Assembly: GCF_013423955.1 (NCBI RefSeq) | Contig: NZ_JACCKX010000001.1 | Coordinates: forward strand, 2,232,001 to 2,296,000 | DNA from: Ottowia beijingensis | GTDB lineage: Bacteria > Pseudomonadota > Gammaproteobacteria > Burkholderiales > Burkholderiaceae_C | Length of the DNA stretch: 64,000 nt | Direction: 5' to 3' | Notes under the pieces: model-generated | Databases searched by the model: none | What the model saw: only the letters and a program-made list of their open reading frames with translations | What the model was told of the DNA's origin: nothing | In this document: one piece after another, positions 19,049 through 32,222 of the stretch | Position numbering within the stretch: the first letter of the stretch is position 1 | How the letters are laid out: each line of letters opens with the position of its first letter | Made by a program: the position numbers and the translations under genes

Positions 19049-19992
19049 TGTATATCCTGCGGCAGACCCGGCGCCATGTGCCGCGATCCGCCTGCCAACG
19101 TCGTGAACCCCCGTCTGCATTCCCCGCCAGGCTGCTGCTGGCCGTCGGCACGCTGCTGGGTCTGTACTTTCCGCTGGGCAAGCTGGCGCGGCTGGGTGGG
19201 GTGCCGCCGCTGTTGTGGGCGGCGCTGATTTCGCTGGGCGCCAGCGCGGTGCTGGGGGCGTGGCTGCTGCTGCGGCGCCGGGCGCTGGTGTGGGATGCGC
19301 AGCACCTGCGCTACTTCGTGGTCACGGCGCTGGTGTCGTACGCGGTGCCCAACGTGCTGGTGCTGAGCGTGATCACGCACCTGGGCAGCGGCGCCACGGC
19401 CATGCTGTTCACGCTGTCGCCGCTGCTGACGGCGCTGCTGTCTGCCCTGGCCGGGCTGCGTGCGCCGGCACGGCTGGAATACGCGGGCATCGCCATCGGC
19501 TTTGCCGGCGCGCTGCTGGTGGCGCTGGCGCGTGGCGAGGCCGGGCGGCCGGCCGACTGGCTGTGGGTGGGGCTGGGGCTGCTGGTGCCCGTGCTGCTGG
19601 CCATCGGCAACGTGTACCGCAGCCTGGACTGGCCGCCGCGCGCCGACCCCACCTGGCTGGCGGTGGGCAGCCACGGGGTGGCAGCGGCGCTGCTGCTGGC
19701 GGCGGGCGCGGTGACGGGGGCGTTCAGCGGCCTGCCGGCGCTGGCCGCGCTGCCGGGCATCAGCGCCTTGCAGGTGGCGGCGGCGGTGGCGATGTTTCCG
19801 CTGTTCTTCCGCCTGCAGCACGCGGGCGGGCCGGTGCTGCTGAGCCAGATCGGCACCGTGTCGGCGGGCGTCGGCGTGCTGATCGGCGCGGGGCTGATGG
19901 GCGAGCGCTACCCGGCGCAGGTGTGGTGGGGCACGGGCCTGATCGCGGTCGGCATCGGCCTGACGGTGCAGGCGCGGCGCCGTGGTGATTGA
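19048..19992 (+). CDS. EamA/DMT family transporter
   Basis: Inner-membrane permease of about 300 residues with two EamA halves. Hydrophobic segments start at LLLAVGTLLGLYFPLGKLA, then LLWAALISLGASAVLGAWLL, FVVTALVSYAVPNVLVLSVI, ATAMLFTLSPLLTALLSALA and so on to WWGTGLIAVGIGLTVQARRR. The NVLVLSVITHLGSGATAMLF stretch is typical of EamA. The ATG at 19048 lies at the end of a repeat and adds an atypical basic leader; an indel near the start is possible, so the true N-terminus is not certain. Substrate unknown. It is isolated on the plus strand between two minus-strand lipoylation-related clusters. Confidence 0.8.
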   Translation: MYILRQTRRHVPRSACQRREPPSAFPARLLLAVGTLLGLYFPLGKLARLGGVPPLLWAALISLGASAVLGAWLLLRRRALVWDAQHLRYFVVTALVSYAVPNVLVLSVITHLGSGATAMLFTLSPLLTALLSALAGLRAPARLEYAGIAIGFAGALLVALARGEAGRPADWLWVGLGLLVPVLLAIGNVYRSLDWPPRADPTWLAVGSHGVAAALLLAAGAVTGAFSGLPALAALPGISALQVAAAVAMFPLFFRLQHAGGPVLLSQIGTVSAGVGVLIGAGLMGERYPAQVWWGTGLIAVGIGLTVQARRRGD

Positions 19993-20067
19993 TGGGAAAG
20001 CTATCGGCTTGAAGATGCGCTGGATTTTTGAACGCAAAGAACGCCGAGACTTGGCAAAAGGCGCAGA
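19990..20067 (-). repeat. Family D dispersed repeat
   Basis: The reverse complement reads TTCTGCGCCTTTTGCCAAG, CTTTGCGTTC, ATCTTCAAG, AGCTTTCCCATC, matching 1206-1288 block for block. It starts at the stop codon of the DMT gene. Confidence 0.65.
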
Positions 20068-20145
20068 ACAAGCGGGCGAAAACCTGGCGCGCGCTTTCAC
20101 CAGCGATGGTGGCCATCTTCGGTGATGGCCGGCAGATGATGCTTG

Positions 20146-20205
20146 TGCGTCTTCTGCGCTGCCTTGGCGATTTCTGCGTTCAAGGGTTTTTCAAGTTGTG
20201 TTCTT
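20146..20205 (+). repeat. Family D dispersed repeat, partial
   Basis: CTTCTGCGCTGCCTTGGCG, then TTTCTGCGTTC and TTTTTCAAG repeat the first blocks of family D in direct orientation. Confidence 0.5.
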
Positions 20206-20223
20206 TCGAGTCAACAAAGGAAC

Positions 20224-20286
20224 TGAATGCTATCGATAAAGAAGCTGCCCGCGCTTTCTGGACGGGCGCTGAAGCGGGTTTTTGTT
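20224..20286 (+). repeat. Family A repeat
   Basis: ATCGATAAAGAAGCTG, CCCGCGCTTTC, GGACGGGCGCTGAAG and GGGTTTTTG follow the family A order. It lies directly ahead of the lipoprotein gene. Confidence 0.6.
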
Positions 20287-20909
20287 CGGATTCAAGGGCG
20301 GCGCCGGCGGGCTTGCTGGGGCTGGCACTGGTGGCCTGCGAATCCAGCCCGCCGACCGATTCCGTGGTGGCCGCCGCCGCGTCGGCACCGGCCGCGGCGG
20401 CCAGCACGGCGGCTGCCGCGCTGCCGCAGCGGCCCGCGCCGCTGGGTGCGGCATCGGTGCCCGAGCCGCCGGCGTCGCGCGCCTCGGCCCCGCCGCCGGC
20501 GCGCACCGAAAGCCACGGCTACGCGCTGCACTGGCAGCGGCCGCCGGTGCGCGCCGAGGGCGATGGCGTGACGGTGGTGCCGCAAGGCTGGGGCCGCGGG
20601 GTGCGGCTGGTGGTGACGTCCAGCGCCGGCGTCGGCCAGGTGGAGGTGCGGCCGGTGCGCGGCGTGTGGCCGCACCGGGTGCAGGTGGAGTTCGAGTACG
20701 CGGCCGGGCGCCCCTTCGATGTGCTGGAGGGCGTGCGTTTTCAGGTGGTCAATCCGGCGCACACGGCGGGCGACGAGGTGCCGCCCCTGCCGCCGGATGG
20801 CTTCAGCATCTGGCAGCGCGACAGCCGCTTCTGGGTAGCGCTGCCCGAGGGCTGGCTGGAGCGCCAGCAGACGCTGCGCATCGGCTGGGTGGATCGGTAT
20901 CGCCGCTGA
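20282..20909 (+). CDS. Hypothetical lipoprotein, start unresolved
   Basis: Not recognised. The frame ending at 20909 contains LLGLALVACESSPPTDS, a lipobox with cysteine coded at 20337-20339. A low-complexity Ala/Pro stretch follows, then a beta-rich domain: ALHWQRPPVRAEGDGVTVV, QVEVRPVRGVWPHRVQVEFE and SFWVALPEGWLERQQTLRI-like sequence with many aromatic residues. No acceptable start lies in this frame. A TTG at 20282 in another frame would supply a short leader, so an indel between 20290 and 20312 is likely. It follows three tandem repeat copies, which leaves the promoter position unclear. Probably a periplasm-facing outer-membrane lipoprotein. Confidence 0.5.
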
Positions 20910-21037
20910 GGCTGCGCTGGGGGCAGCGCTGTGCGCGGGATGGCCGGGCGCCGGCAGTGGGGGTGCGCAGGCTCAGCGGTCAGAACAGGTGCGGCACAAA
21001 AACAAGCGATAGTGATTTGACGCCGTTTTACGGTATT

Positions 21038-21104
21038 GAATAGATAGCTGCTTGCGCTTGGTAATCGGGCGCTAGAGCCCTATTCAGTACTTGAAAAAAT
21101 AAGC
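21038..21104 (+). repeat. Family A repeat, best-preserved copy
   Basis: TTGAATAGATAGCTGCTTGC, GCTTGGTAATCGGGCGC, TAGAGCCCTATTCAG. I use this as reference for the family because it contains the CTAG that is duplicated around the IS element in the copy at 12378. Confidence 0.75.
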
Positions 21105-21181
21105 AAAGTCCCCCCTTGTTTCCCCCTTCTGGCGCGCAGGGGCTCGGCCCCGCTGCCTCGATCAGCGCCCCGTCGCCCCCG

Positions 21182-21492
21182 TCACAGCACCCACTTGGCC
21201 ATTGGGTGCGTGCTGAGCGTGCGGTACAGCTCGTCGAGCTGCTCGCGGCTGGTGGCCAGCACGGTGAGCGTGACGCCCAGGTACTTGCCGCCGCCGCTTT
21301 CGCGCAGCTCCACGGTGGCGGCGTCGAACGTGGGGTCGAACTGCTTGGCGATGTGCGTCATGGCGATGACGAAGCCGTTCTCGTTCACGCCGACGACCTT
21401 GATCGGGAAGCGCGAGGGGTATTCGATCAGCGATTCGCGCTGCTCGGGCGTCAGCTCGATCGGGGGCTGAGGGGCTGGGTGGGTTCGGTCAT
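21182..21492 (-). CDS. DUF493 (YbeD-like) protein (one frameshift)
   Basis: Small protein of about 103 residues from the family often next to lipB; proposed to regulate lipoate metabolism, but its function is not established. The ATG at 21492 overlaps the dat stop (ATGA). After MTEPTQPLS the frame is lost in a C5 run near 21467; one more C continues as PPIELTPEQRESLIEYPSRF and PIKVVGVNENGFVIAMTHIA, ending STHPMAKWVL. The ferredoxin-like pattern and C-terminus match YbeD. Co-transcribed with dat. In many relatives lipB and lipA follow directly; here three plus-strand genes intervene. Confidence 0.85.
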
Positions 21493-22397
21493 GCGGTGAA
21501 CAGCGCCTGCTTGGCGCGCTGGTAGGCGGCGTAAAGCCGCTGGGTGATGGGGCCGGGCCGGCCGTTGCCGACGGGCTGGCCGTCGAGCGTGGTGATGGGC
21601 AGCACCTCCTTGGTGGCCGACGACAGCATCAGCTCGTCGGCGGCCAGCACCTCGGCGCGCGGGATGCGGCGCAGCTCGAAGCCGATGCCCTCTTGCGCGC
21701 ACAGCTCCTCGATGGCGCCGTAGCGGATGCCTTCGAGCACCAGGTGGTCCTTGGGCGGGCCCATCACGACGCCGTTCTTCACCACCCAGACGTTGCTGGC
21801 GGCGGCTTCGCTCAAAAAACCGTCGCGGAACATCACAGTCTCCAGCGCGCCCTGCTCGTAGCTGATCTGCCGCGCGAACACCGCGCCCAGCAGGCTGATG
21901 GACTTCAGGTGCGCCTTCTTCCAGCGGAAGTCGTCGGCTGTGACGCAAGGCACGCCCTGCGCGCGCTGCTCGGGCGTGGGCGGCTTCATTGGCAGGCAGG
22001 TGGCGAACACGGTGGGCGTCAGGCCCGGCAGCATGGGGTGGTCGCGCAGCGCCACGCCGCGCGTGACCTGGAAGTAGTAGAACCAGTCGAGCACGCTGTC
22101 GCGCTCGGGGTGCGCGGCGATCAGGTCGAGCGCGATCTGCCGCCATTCGGCGTGCGTGTGCGGGTTGGGGATGCGCGTTTCCGCAAGCCCGCGCTCCAGC
22201 CGTGCCATGTGCTGCTCGAAGCGGAACGGCTGCGGCGCGTGGCCCGGCTGGCCGTAGATGGAGATGCCCTCGTAGATGCCGTCGCCGAAGATGAAGCCGC
22301 GGTCCAGCGGGCTGATGCGCGCTTCGCGCAGCGTGGTGAGCTCGCCGTTCAGGTGGCAAGGCAGCGGCGGCAGGTGGGCGGCGGGGTCTGGGCTCAT
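21489..22397 (-). CDS. dat: D-amino-acid aminotransferase (PLP class IV)
   Basis: Transaminates D-alanine or related D-amino acids with 2-oxoglutarate; PLP-dependent, cytoplasmic. 302 residues from the ATG at 22397. Class IV features: ISPLDRGFIFGDGIYEGISI near residue 28, the pyridoxal lysine in HLKSISLLGAVFARQ near residue 165, and the cofactor phosphate region GFLSEAAASNVWVVKNG and SSATKEVLPITTLDGQPVGNG. The gene is unbroken. It overlaps the DUF493 start, consistent with an operon. A branched-chain aminotransferase or aminodeoxychorismate lyase is less likely because of the RDHPMLPGLTPTVFAT and KPPTPEQ segments common in Dat-like proteins of this order. Confidence 0.88.
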   Translation of the reverse strand: MSPDPAAHLPPLPCHLNGELTTLREARISPLDRGFIFGDGIYEGISIYGQPGHAPQPFRFEQHMARLERGLAETRIPNPHTHAEWRQIALDLIAAHPERDSVLDWFYYFQVTRGVALRDHPMLPGLTPTVFATCLPMKPPTPEQRAQGVPCVTADDFRWKKAHLKSISLLGAVFARQISYEQGALETVMFRDGFLSEAAASNVWVVKNGVVMGPPKDHLVLEGIRYGAIEELCAQEGIGFELRRIPRAEVLAADELMLSSATKEVLPITTLDGQPVGNGRPGPITQRLYAAYQRAKQALFTA

Positions 22398-22508
22398 GGG
22401 GGTGTGCAATGGGTGGTGGCGGCGACCATTGTGGCCCAGCGCCTGCCCGTGCGCAGCAACGGCCGCGCACGCTTGTAGGACTGCGCGCCGCCTCATCAGG
22501 ACTTCCCC

Positions 22509-22514
22509 TATAAT
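22509..22514 (+). promoter_or_regulatory. -10 element for the atp operon
   Basis: A perfect TATAAT 52 bases before atpI. I see no good -35 hexamer at 16-18 bases; TTGTAG is 30 bases upstream. Confidence 0.5.
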
Positions 22515-22565
22515 CAGAGGCTTTGCAGTCGCAGACAGACACACGTCAACTGCACGTAATCCGAG

Positions 22566-23080
22566 ATGACCACAATCGCACCTGATCCGGCGCGGGTGGG
22601 GTCTGCTGAAGAGGCAGATGATGCCGCCGAGGACGGATTCAAGCCCTGGAGCGCCGAGCAGGCGCAACAATGGCGTGCGGCGAATCCGCCGCTGTCGCCC
22701 TGGCCGGTGGTCGGGGTGCAGGCAGCGGTGGGGCTGATGGCGGTGGCCGTGGCCTGGCTGGTATCGGCAGGGCAGCGGCCCCCGGTCTGGTCGGTGGCCT
22801 ACGGCGCGCTGGCGGCATGGTTGCCCGCGGTGCTGTTTGCCCGCATGGTGGCCCGCCGGATGCGACGGCAAGCCAACGCCGGCAGCGCCCTGATGGCGCT
22901 GATGGTGGGGAGGGGATCAAGATCGCGCTCACCGTGGCCCTGCTGCTGGCAGCGCCCAAGGTGCTGACGCAAGTGCATTGGCTGGCCTTGCTGGCCGGGT
23001 TTGTGGTGACGATCAAGGCGGCCTGGCTGGCCTTGTGGCTGATGTCGGCAAGGCGCCGCTCGGCAAAACGACAAGAGTGA
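22566..23080 (+). CDS. atpI: ATP synthase accessory protein I (one frameshift)
   Basis: Small membrane protein thought to help c-ring assembly. The ATG at 22566 gives a hydrophilic leader, then [20 protein letters not shown] and [20 protein letters not shown]. The frame breaks near 22909; one more G in GGTGGGG restores [20 protein letters not shown] and [20 protein letters not shown], ending RSAKRQE. Four membrane segments and about 171 residues fit beta-proteobacterial AtpI. It is the first gene of the atp operon and follows a TATAAT. Confidence 0.85.
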
Positions 23081-23098
23081 CGTAGGAACTGGTGACTT

Positions 23099-24289
<1,191 letters not shown>

Positions 24290-24325
24290 TCGGCGTAGCC
24301 TTTCGAGACTGAAAGGAGTCGAACC

Positions 24326-24796
24326 GTGAATATCAACGCGACCCTGTTCCTGCAGGCCGTTGTCTTCGCGATCCTGGTGTGGTTCACGATGAAGTTCGTG
24401 TGGCCGCCGATCACGAGGGCACTGGACGAGCGGGCTCAGAAAATCGCCGACGGGCTTGCTGCCGCCGACAAGGCCAGGACTGAACTCGCCGCTGCCAACC
24501 AGCGCGTCGAGGAACAGCTGGCCAGCTCGCGCAACGAGACCGCGGCCCGCCTGGCGGAAGCCGAGCGCCGTGCGCAGCAGATCATCGAGGAGGCCAAGGT
24601 GCGTGCCACCGAGGAAGCCAACAAGATCGTGGCGACGGCCAAGGCCGATGCCGAGCAGCAGGTGGTGCAGGCACGCGAAACCCTGCGCGAGCAGGTGGCT
24701 GCGCTGGCCGTCAAGGGCGCCGAGCAGATCCTGCGCAAGGAAGTCAACCCGACGGTGCATGCGGATCTGCTGTCCCGTCTGAAGACCGAGCTCTGA
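24326..24796 (+). CDS. atpF: ATP synthase Fo subunit b
   Basis: Peripheral stalk subunit, 156 residues. It starts with GTG at 24326, eight bases after AAAGGAG. One N-terminal membrane helix ([20 protein letters not shown]) is followed by a long charged coiled coil rich in Ala, Glu, Arg and Lys. [24 protein letters not shown] sequence is typical. Length matches the E. coli subunit b. No break. Confidence 0.96.
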   Translation: MNINATLFLQAVVFAILVWFTMKFVWPPITRALDERAQKIADGLAAADKARTELAAANQRVEEQLASSRNETAARLAEAERRAQQIIEEAKVRATEEANKIVATAKADAEQQVVQARETLREQVAALAVKGAEQILRKEVNPTVHADLLSRLKTEL

Positions 24797-24827
24797 TTCA
24801 TCAGCGCTCGCTCAAAGGAAACGCTCC

Positions 24828-25358
24828 ATGGCAGAACTCGCCACCATTGCAAGACCCTACGCCGAGGCCCTGTTCCAGGTGTCCCGTGCCGACCTGTCCG
24901 GCACGCAAGCCTGGCTGGACGGTTTGGCGAACGCGGCAGGCAACAACGAGTTGCTGCAGTTCGCGGCTAACCCCAAGGTCAACGCCAGCCAGGTGTTCCA
25001 CATCGTCACCAGCGTGCTGAAGAACCCGCTGCCCGAGCGTGGCACCAACTTCCTGCGCACCGTGATCGACAACGAGCGACTGGCCGCGCTGCCCGAGGTG
25101 GCGCGCCAGTTCCGCCAGCTGGCCAACAGCGTGAGCGGCAGTTCCGACGCCCTGATCCAGAGCGCCTTCCCGATCGGGCAGGGCGAACTGGCTGAGCTGG
25201 TCGGCACGCTGGAGAAGCGCTTCGGCCGCAAGCTCGAGCCCACGGTGGAGGTTGATCCCTCGCTGATCGGCGGCGTGCGGGTGGTGGTTGACGACGAAGT
25301 GCTCGACACCTCGGTCAAGGCGCGCCTGGAACAAATGAAGATGGCCCTGACCGCCTGA
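24828..25358 (+). CDS. atpH: ATP synthase F1 subunit delta
   Basis: Connects F1 to the peripheral stalk. 176 residues from the ATG at 24828, preceded by AAAGGAAACGCTCC. The N-terminus [20 protein letters not shown] is the OSCP/delta signature, and the C-terminal part holds [20 protein letters not shown]. Uninterrupted; 31 bases after atpF. Confidence 0.96.
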   Translation: MAELATIARPYAEALFQVSRADLSGTQAWLDGLANAAGNNELLQFAANPKVNASQVFHIVTSVLKNPLPERGTNFLRTVIDNERLAALPEVARQFRQLANSVSGSSDALIQSAFPIGQGELAELVGTLEKRFGRKLEPTVEVDPSLIGGVRVVVDDEVLDTSVKARLEQMKMALTA

Positions 25359-25407
25359 ACGTCAGGCCAGGCTCCTCGATAAAACCTCATAGGACAAGGA
25401 AAGAGTC

Positions 25408-26967
<1,560 letters not shown>

Positions 26968-26993
26968 TCCTTTCACTGAAAGGACGATAAGCA

Positions 26994-27872
26994 ATGGCAG
27001 TCGGCAAGGAAATTCGCGGCAAGATCAAATCGGTGGAAAACACCAAGAAGATCACCAAGGCCATGGAGATGGTGGCCGCGTCCAAGATGCGCAAGGCGCA
27101 GGATCGCATGCGCTCGGCCCGTCCCTACGCCGAGAAGGTGCGCAACATCGCCGCCCACCTCGGCGCGGCCAACCCCGAGTACGTGCACCCCTTCATGAAG
27201 TCGAACGACGTCAAGAAAACCGGCCTGATCGTGGTGACCACGGACAAGGGCCTGTGCGGCGGCATGAACACCAACGTGCTGCGCGCCGTCACCGCCAAGC
27301 TGCGTGAGCTGCAGGGCGAGGGCGTGCAGACGGAGACGGTGGCCATCGGCAACAAGGGGCTTGGCTTTCTGACGCGCGTCGGCGCCAAGGTGGTGTCGCA
27401 GGCCACGCAGTTGGGCGACACGCCGCACCTCGAAAAGCTGATCGGCCCCGTCAAGGTGCTGCTCGACCAGTACGAGAAGGGCGAGCTGAACGCGGTCTAC
27501 ATCGCCTACACCCGCTTCATCAACACCATGAAGCAGGAGTCGGTGATCGAGCAGCTGTTGCCCCTGTCGGCCGAGCAGATGCAGCAGGAAACGCGCGACA
27601 GCGGCAAGCAGCACTCCTGGGACTACCTGTACGAGCCGGATGCGCAGTCAGTCATCGACGACCTGCTGGTGCGCTACGTCGAGGCGCTGGCCTACCAGGC
27701 CGTGGCCGAGAACATGGCGTCCGAGCAGTCGGCGCGCATGGTGGCCATGAAGGCCGCCACCGACAACGCCGGCAACGTGATCAACGAACTGAAGCTGGTC
27801 TACAACAAGACCCGCCAAGCGGCGATCACCAAGGAACTGTCCGAGATCGTGGCGGGCGCTGCGGCGGTCTGA
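26994..27872 (+). CDS. atpG: ATP synthase F1 subunit gamma
   Basis: Central rotor shaft, 292 residues. The N-terminus [20 protein letters not shown] is the classic coiled-coil start; [17 protein letters not shown] is the conserved core; the C-terminus [20 protein letters not shown] and [20 protein letters not shown] is typical. Preceded by GAAAGGACGATAAGC. No break. Confidence 0.98.
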   Translation: MAVGKEIRGKIKSVENTKKITKAMEMVAASKMRKAQDRMRSARPYAEKVRNIAAHLGAANPEYVHPFMKSNDVKKTGLIVVTTDKGLCGGMNTNVLRAVTAKLRELQGEGVQTETVAIGNKGLGFLTRVGAKVVSQATQLGDTPHLEKLIGPVKVLLDQYEKGELNAVYIAYTRFINTMKQESVIEQLLPLSAEQMQQETRDSGKQHSWDYLYEPDAQSVIDDLLVRYVEALAYQAVAENMASEQSARMVAMKAATDNAGNVINELKLVYNKTRQAAITKELSEIVAGAAAV

Positions 27873-29339
<1,467 letters not shown>

Positions 29340-29344
29340 AGTGA

Positions 29345-29455
29345 CGCCCCCTGAGTCGCTTAGCGCCTTCCCCCAGAGGGGGACGCCGCCAGTGGCCGGG
29401 CCAAACCCGCTCCACGGCGGCACGGACATGGTCTGCTCCGCGACCCTCGGATCGG
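29345..29455 (+). repeat. Family C repeat between atpD and atpC
   Basis: CGCCCCCTGAGTCGCTTAGC, CCTTCCCCCAGAGGGGGACG, CCGCCAGTGGCCGGG, CCACGGCGG and CATGGTCTGCTCCGCG. The same blocks occur in order at 49517-49625 and, inverted, at 51490-51607. The CCCCC/GGGGG pair forms a short hairpin within the operon transcript. Confidence 0.75.
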
Positions 29456-29510
29456 GGAAGCGTGCCAGACATGCAGGTGTCGCGGCAGGGGTACAACGAG
29501 GAATAAAAGC

Positions 29511-29930
29511 ATGGCCAATACCATTCATGTCGACGTGGTCAGCGCCGAGGAGTCGATCTTCTCGGGCGAGGCCACGTTCGTGGCACTGCCCGGTGAGGCC
29601 GGCGAACTGGGCATCTATCCGCGCCACACCCCATTGATCACGCGCATCAAGCCCGGTTCGGTGCGCATCACCAAGGCCAACGGCGAGGAAGAGTTCGTCT
29701 TCGTCGCCGGCGGCATTCTGGAAGTGCAGCCCAACCTGGTCACCGTGCTGTCCGACACCGCCATCCGCGGCAAGGACCTGGACGAGGCCAAGGCGGCCGA
29801 TGCGCGCAAGCAGGCCGAGGAAGCCCTCAAGAACGCCAAGAGCGAGATCGACATGGCCCGTGCCACGTCGGAGCTGGCCATCCTGGCGGCCCAGATCGCC
29901 GCGCTGCGCAAGTATCGCCAGAAGCGCTGA
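29511..29930 (+). CDS. atpC: ATP synthase F1 subunit epsilon
   Basis: Rotor and inhibitory subunit, 139 residues. The beta-sandwich has [40 protein letters not shown] and [20 protein letters not shown]. The C-terminal two helices include [16 protein letters not shown] sequence and end KYRQKR. The ATG at 29511 follows GAGGAATAAAAGC. It is the last gene of the operon, followed by a strong terminator. Confidence 0.96.
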   Translation: MANTIHVDVVSAEESIFSGEATFVALPGEAGELGIYPRHTPLITRIKPGSVRITKANGEEEFVFVAGGILEVQPNLVTVLSDTAIRGKDLDEAKAADARKQAEEALKNAKSEIDMARATSELAILAAQIAALRKYRQKR

Positions 29931-29981
29931 TCGAGAGACAGCCCATGCGCGCCGCATTCGACGCCGGCGCCGTACTTTCCA

Positions 29982-30009
29982 GGCCCGCCTCGTGCGGGCC
30001 TTGTTTTTT
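29982..30009 (+). terminator. Terminator of the atp operon
   Basis: GGCCCGC (29982-29988), loop CTCGT, GCGGGCC (29994-30000), then TTGTTTTTT. It is 52 bases after the atpC stop. Confidence 0.9.
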
Positions 30010-30059
30010 GATAACTAATGCCTTTGGGCGACAGCCAGGCACTGCCTAAAATCCACACC

Positions 30060-30677
30060 ATGTTTCTAGGCAAGGCCAAGGCGGGCGAAAACGTCCAGGT
30101 GAAGGCTGCGGCGCTGCTCATCACGTCGGGCGCGCTGGTCGAACTGAGCGCTGCCGACGCGCGCGAAGTGGTGGGCTACATGCGGCCCGAACTGGTGAAG
30201 GCCGGGCAGGTGGTGATTCGCGAAGGCGAATCCACCCGCAACGACTTCATGGCGCTGGTGCTGGATGGCGAGGTGACCGTGGAGAACTCCGTCGCCGCGG
30301 CGCACGACAGCATGGTGGTGTCGGTGCTGGGGCCGGGCAGTCTGATCGGCGACATGGGCATCATCGACGGCGGCCCGCGCTCGGCCACCTGTACCGCGTC
30401 GACCGATCTGGCGCTGGCCGTGCTCACGCGCGACTCGTTGACCCGTTTGATGGAGAACAAGCCCGGCGTGGCGGCGCGCCTGCTGCTGGCCATGTCCAAG
30501 CGCATTGCCGATCATCTGCGCGAAACCAACCGCAAGCTGATGACGTTCGCCCAGGTCAGCAAGGCCTTGCAGCAGGAGCTGGATGCCGCCCACGGCGTGA
30601 ACAAGCGCCTGCTGGACCAGGTGGCTGCGCTCCAGGGCAAGCCGGTGATGGGCGCCCCCGGCGCCAACAAGCTCTGA
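30060..30677 (+). CDS. Cyclic-nucleotide-binding domain protein
   Basis: One cNMP-binding fold without a DNA-binding domain, about 205 residues. The ligand region reads LVKAGQVVIREGESTRNDFM, then LVLDGEVTVEN and GPGSLIGDMGIIDGGPRSAT, the phosphate-binding cassette with a GDMG...PRSAT pattern. The C-terminal 60 residues are helical and charged (ISKALQQELDAAHGVNKRLL-like), without a helix-turn-helix. I prefer the ATG at 30060; an in-frame ATG at 30018 would begin nine bases after the terminator T-tract. Role unknown; perhaps a cAMP or c-di-GMP sensor acting through protein contacts. It ends 21 bases before the convergent TPM gene. Confidence 0.8.
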   Translation: MFLGKAKAGENVQVKAAALLITSGALVELSAADAREVVGYMRPELVKAGQVVIREGESTRNDFMALVLDGEVTVENSVAAAHDSMVVSVLGPGSLIGDMGIIDGGPRSATCTASTDLALAVLTRDSLTRLMENKPGVAARLLLAMSKRIADHLRETNRKLMTFAQVSKALQQELDAAHGVNKRLLDQVAALQGKPVMGAPGANKL

Positions 30678-30698
30678 AGAAGCGGAGCCCGCGCCGCG

Positions 30699-31246
30699 TC
30701 AGCGCAGCACCGGCTCGTCCGGCAACTGGTTGGGCTCGTCGCGCGACGCCTCGGGCGATTCGGGAAAGTGCGCCACCAGCACCGCCGAGACCTCCTCCAG
30801 CGCCTTGGTCAGCCCGTCCTCGAAGCGGCCCTCGTGCAGCGCGCCGCCCAGGCGCGTCACCATGGCTTGCCAGGCGCCCGGCGCCACCAGCCGGTTGACG
30901 CCGCGGTCGGCGACCAGCTCGATGGCGTGTTCGGCCAGCAGCAGGTAGATCAGCACGCCGTTGTTGTGCTCGGTGTCCCACACGCGCAGCTTGGAGAACT
31001 GCATCAGCGCCCGCTGCCGCACGATCTCGGTCATGGGGATGCGGTCGCGCAGGTGGCGCCACAGGTAGCTGGTGGGCAGCCCGCCCTCGACGCAGATGCG
31101 CACCTCGCCGGTGTGGCGCTGCTCGCTGGCGGCCACGCGGCGGCGCAATTGTTCGGCCAGCGCCGGGGAATGGCGCGCGCGGCATCGGTGTGGTCGAGCC
31201 AGCGGTGGCGGATCAGGCGGGCGATGGTCTTGAACACGGTCACCAC
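30699..31246 (-). CDS. TPM-domain protein, second of pair (one frameshift)
   Basis: TPM (YgcG-like) fold protein of about 182 residues without signal peptide. GTG starts at 31246 or 31243 give VTVFKTIARLIRHRWLDHTD. The frame breaks near 31166 after AAIP-like sequence; one more C restores PALAEQLRRRVAASEQRHTG, then EVRICVEGGLPTSYLWRHLR and WDTEHNNGVLIYLLLAEHAI, ending PNQLPDEPVLR. The WDTEHNNGVLIYLL block is the family hallmark. Its start overlaps the end of the first TPM gene. Relatives occur with lemA, as here; proposed roles in membrane or envelope protein quality remain uncertain. Confidence 0.8.
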
Positions 31247-32176
31247 CCCGCTGGCGCCGCCGCCACCAAAATTGCCGCCGCCGCCAGAGCCGAAGCCACC
31301 CCGAAGCCGCCGCCAAAACCGCCACCGCCGCCGCCCCAGCTGCCCCCGAGGGCGGCGGGATCACCGGGCCGCCCCAGCCGCCCGAGCGCCCGCGCGAGCG
31401 CGGTTGCGGCAGGGCCGACACGATGCCGCTGAACAGCGCGAACACCAGCGCGATGACGCCGGCGATGATGGCCAGTGCCAGGCTGGCCGTGACCACGAAC
31501 GCCAGCCCGCCCACGCCCGCGCCGGTGGCCAGCGCCCCCAGCTTGCGGCCGAAGATGCCACGCGCGAAGGCGTTGATCATCGGCATGGCGACGAACAGCA
31601 AAATGGCCAGCTCGAACAGGCCCAGCCCCAGGTCGCCCTGGCCGCTGCGCCCTGCGGCTGCGTCACCGGCGGCAGCGCCTCGCCCCGCACCAGCGCGCCG
31701 ATGCGGTCCACGCCGGCGTTCAGCCCGCCGGCGTAATCGCCGTTGCGGAAATGCGGCGTGATGGCCTCGTTGATGATGTGGCTGGCGGCGATGTCGGGCA
31801 CCGCGCCTTCCAGCGTCTTGGCCACCTCGATGCGCACGCGCCGGTCCTGCACCGCCAGCAGCAGAATCAGGCCGTCGCCGACGTCCTTGCGGCCGATCTT
31901 CCAGGTGTTGCCGACGCGGTTGGCGAAGGCGGCGATGTCTTCCGGCGCCGTGGTCGGCACCACCAGCACCACCACCTGCGCGCCCTTGTCTTGCTCCAGC
32001 GCCGCCAGCTTGGCCTCCAGCGTGGCCTTCTGGGCCTCGTCCAGCGTGCCCGAGGTGTCGACGACGCGCGCGGTCAGCGGCGGCACCGGCACCAGTTGCT
32101 GGGCGTGGGCGGCGAGCGCCGAGAGCGCTATTAATAAAATAGCTATCAGGGCACGAAGGAAGGGCTTCAGAGGCAC
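31240..32176 (-). CDS. TPM-domain membrane protein with glycine-rich tail (three or more frameshifts)
   Basis: YgcG-type protein. It starts with GTG at 32176: VPLKPFLRALIAILLIALSA, a signal peptide, followed by the TPM domain (VVDTSGTLDEAQKATLEAKL, VLVVPTTAPEDIAAFANRVG, NTWKIGRKDVGDGLILLLAV, AASHIINEAITPHFRNGDYA). After QPQG the frame is lost near 31645; one G restores LGLGLFELAILLFVAMPMIN and AGVGGLAFVVTASLALAIIA, membrane segments. A Gly-rich tail (GGGGFGG..., GGGGNFGGGGASG) follows with further breaks near 31345 and 31300. The end is uncertain: TGA at 31240-31242 is natural if one base is off in the GGGG run. The signal-peptide DNA has AT-rich blocks resembling family A. Confidence 0.75.
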
Positions 32177-32222
32177 TTTTTATATGTAAACGATGGCCGC
32201 AGGCGAGCAAGGCCTGTGAGCG

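Noticed and set aside
29341..29637. A possible small gene between atpD and atpC
   Set aside because: The stretch is a copy of repeat family C also found at 49517 and 51490, and the frame runs into atpC out of phase.
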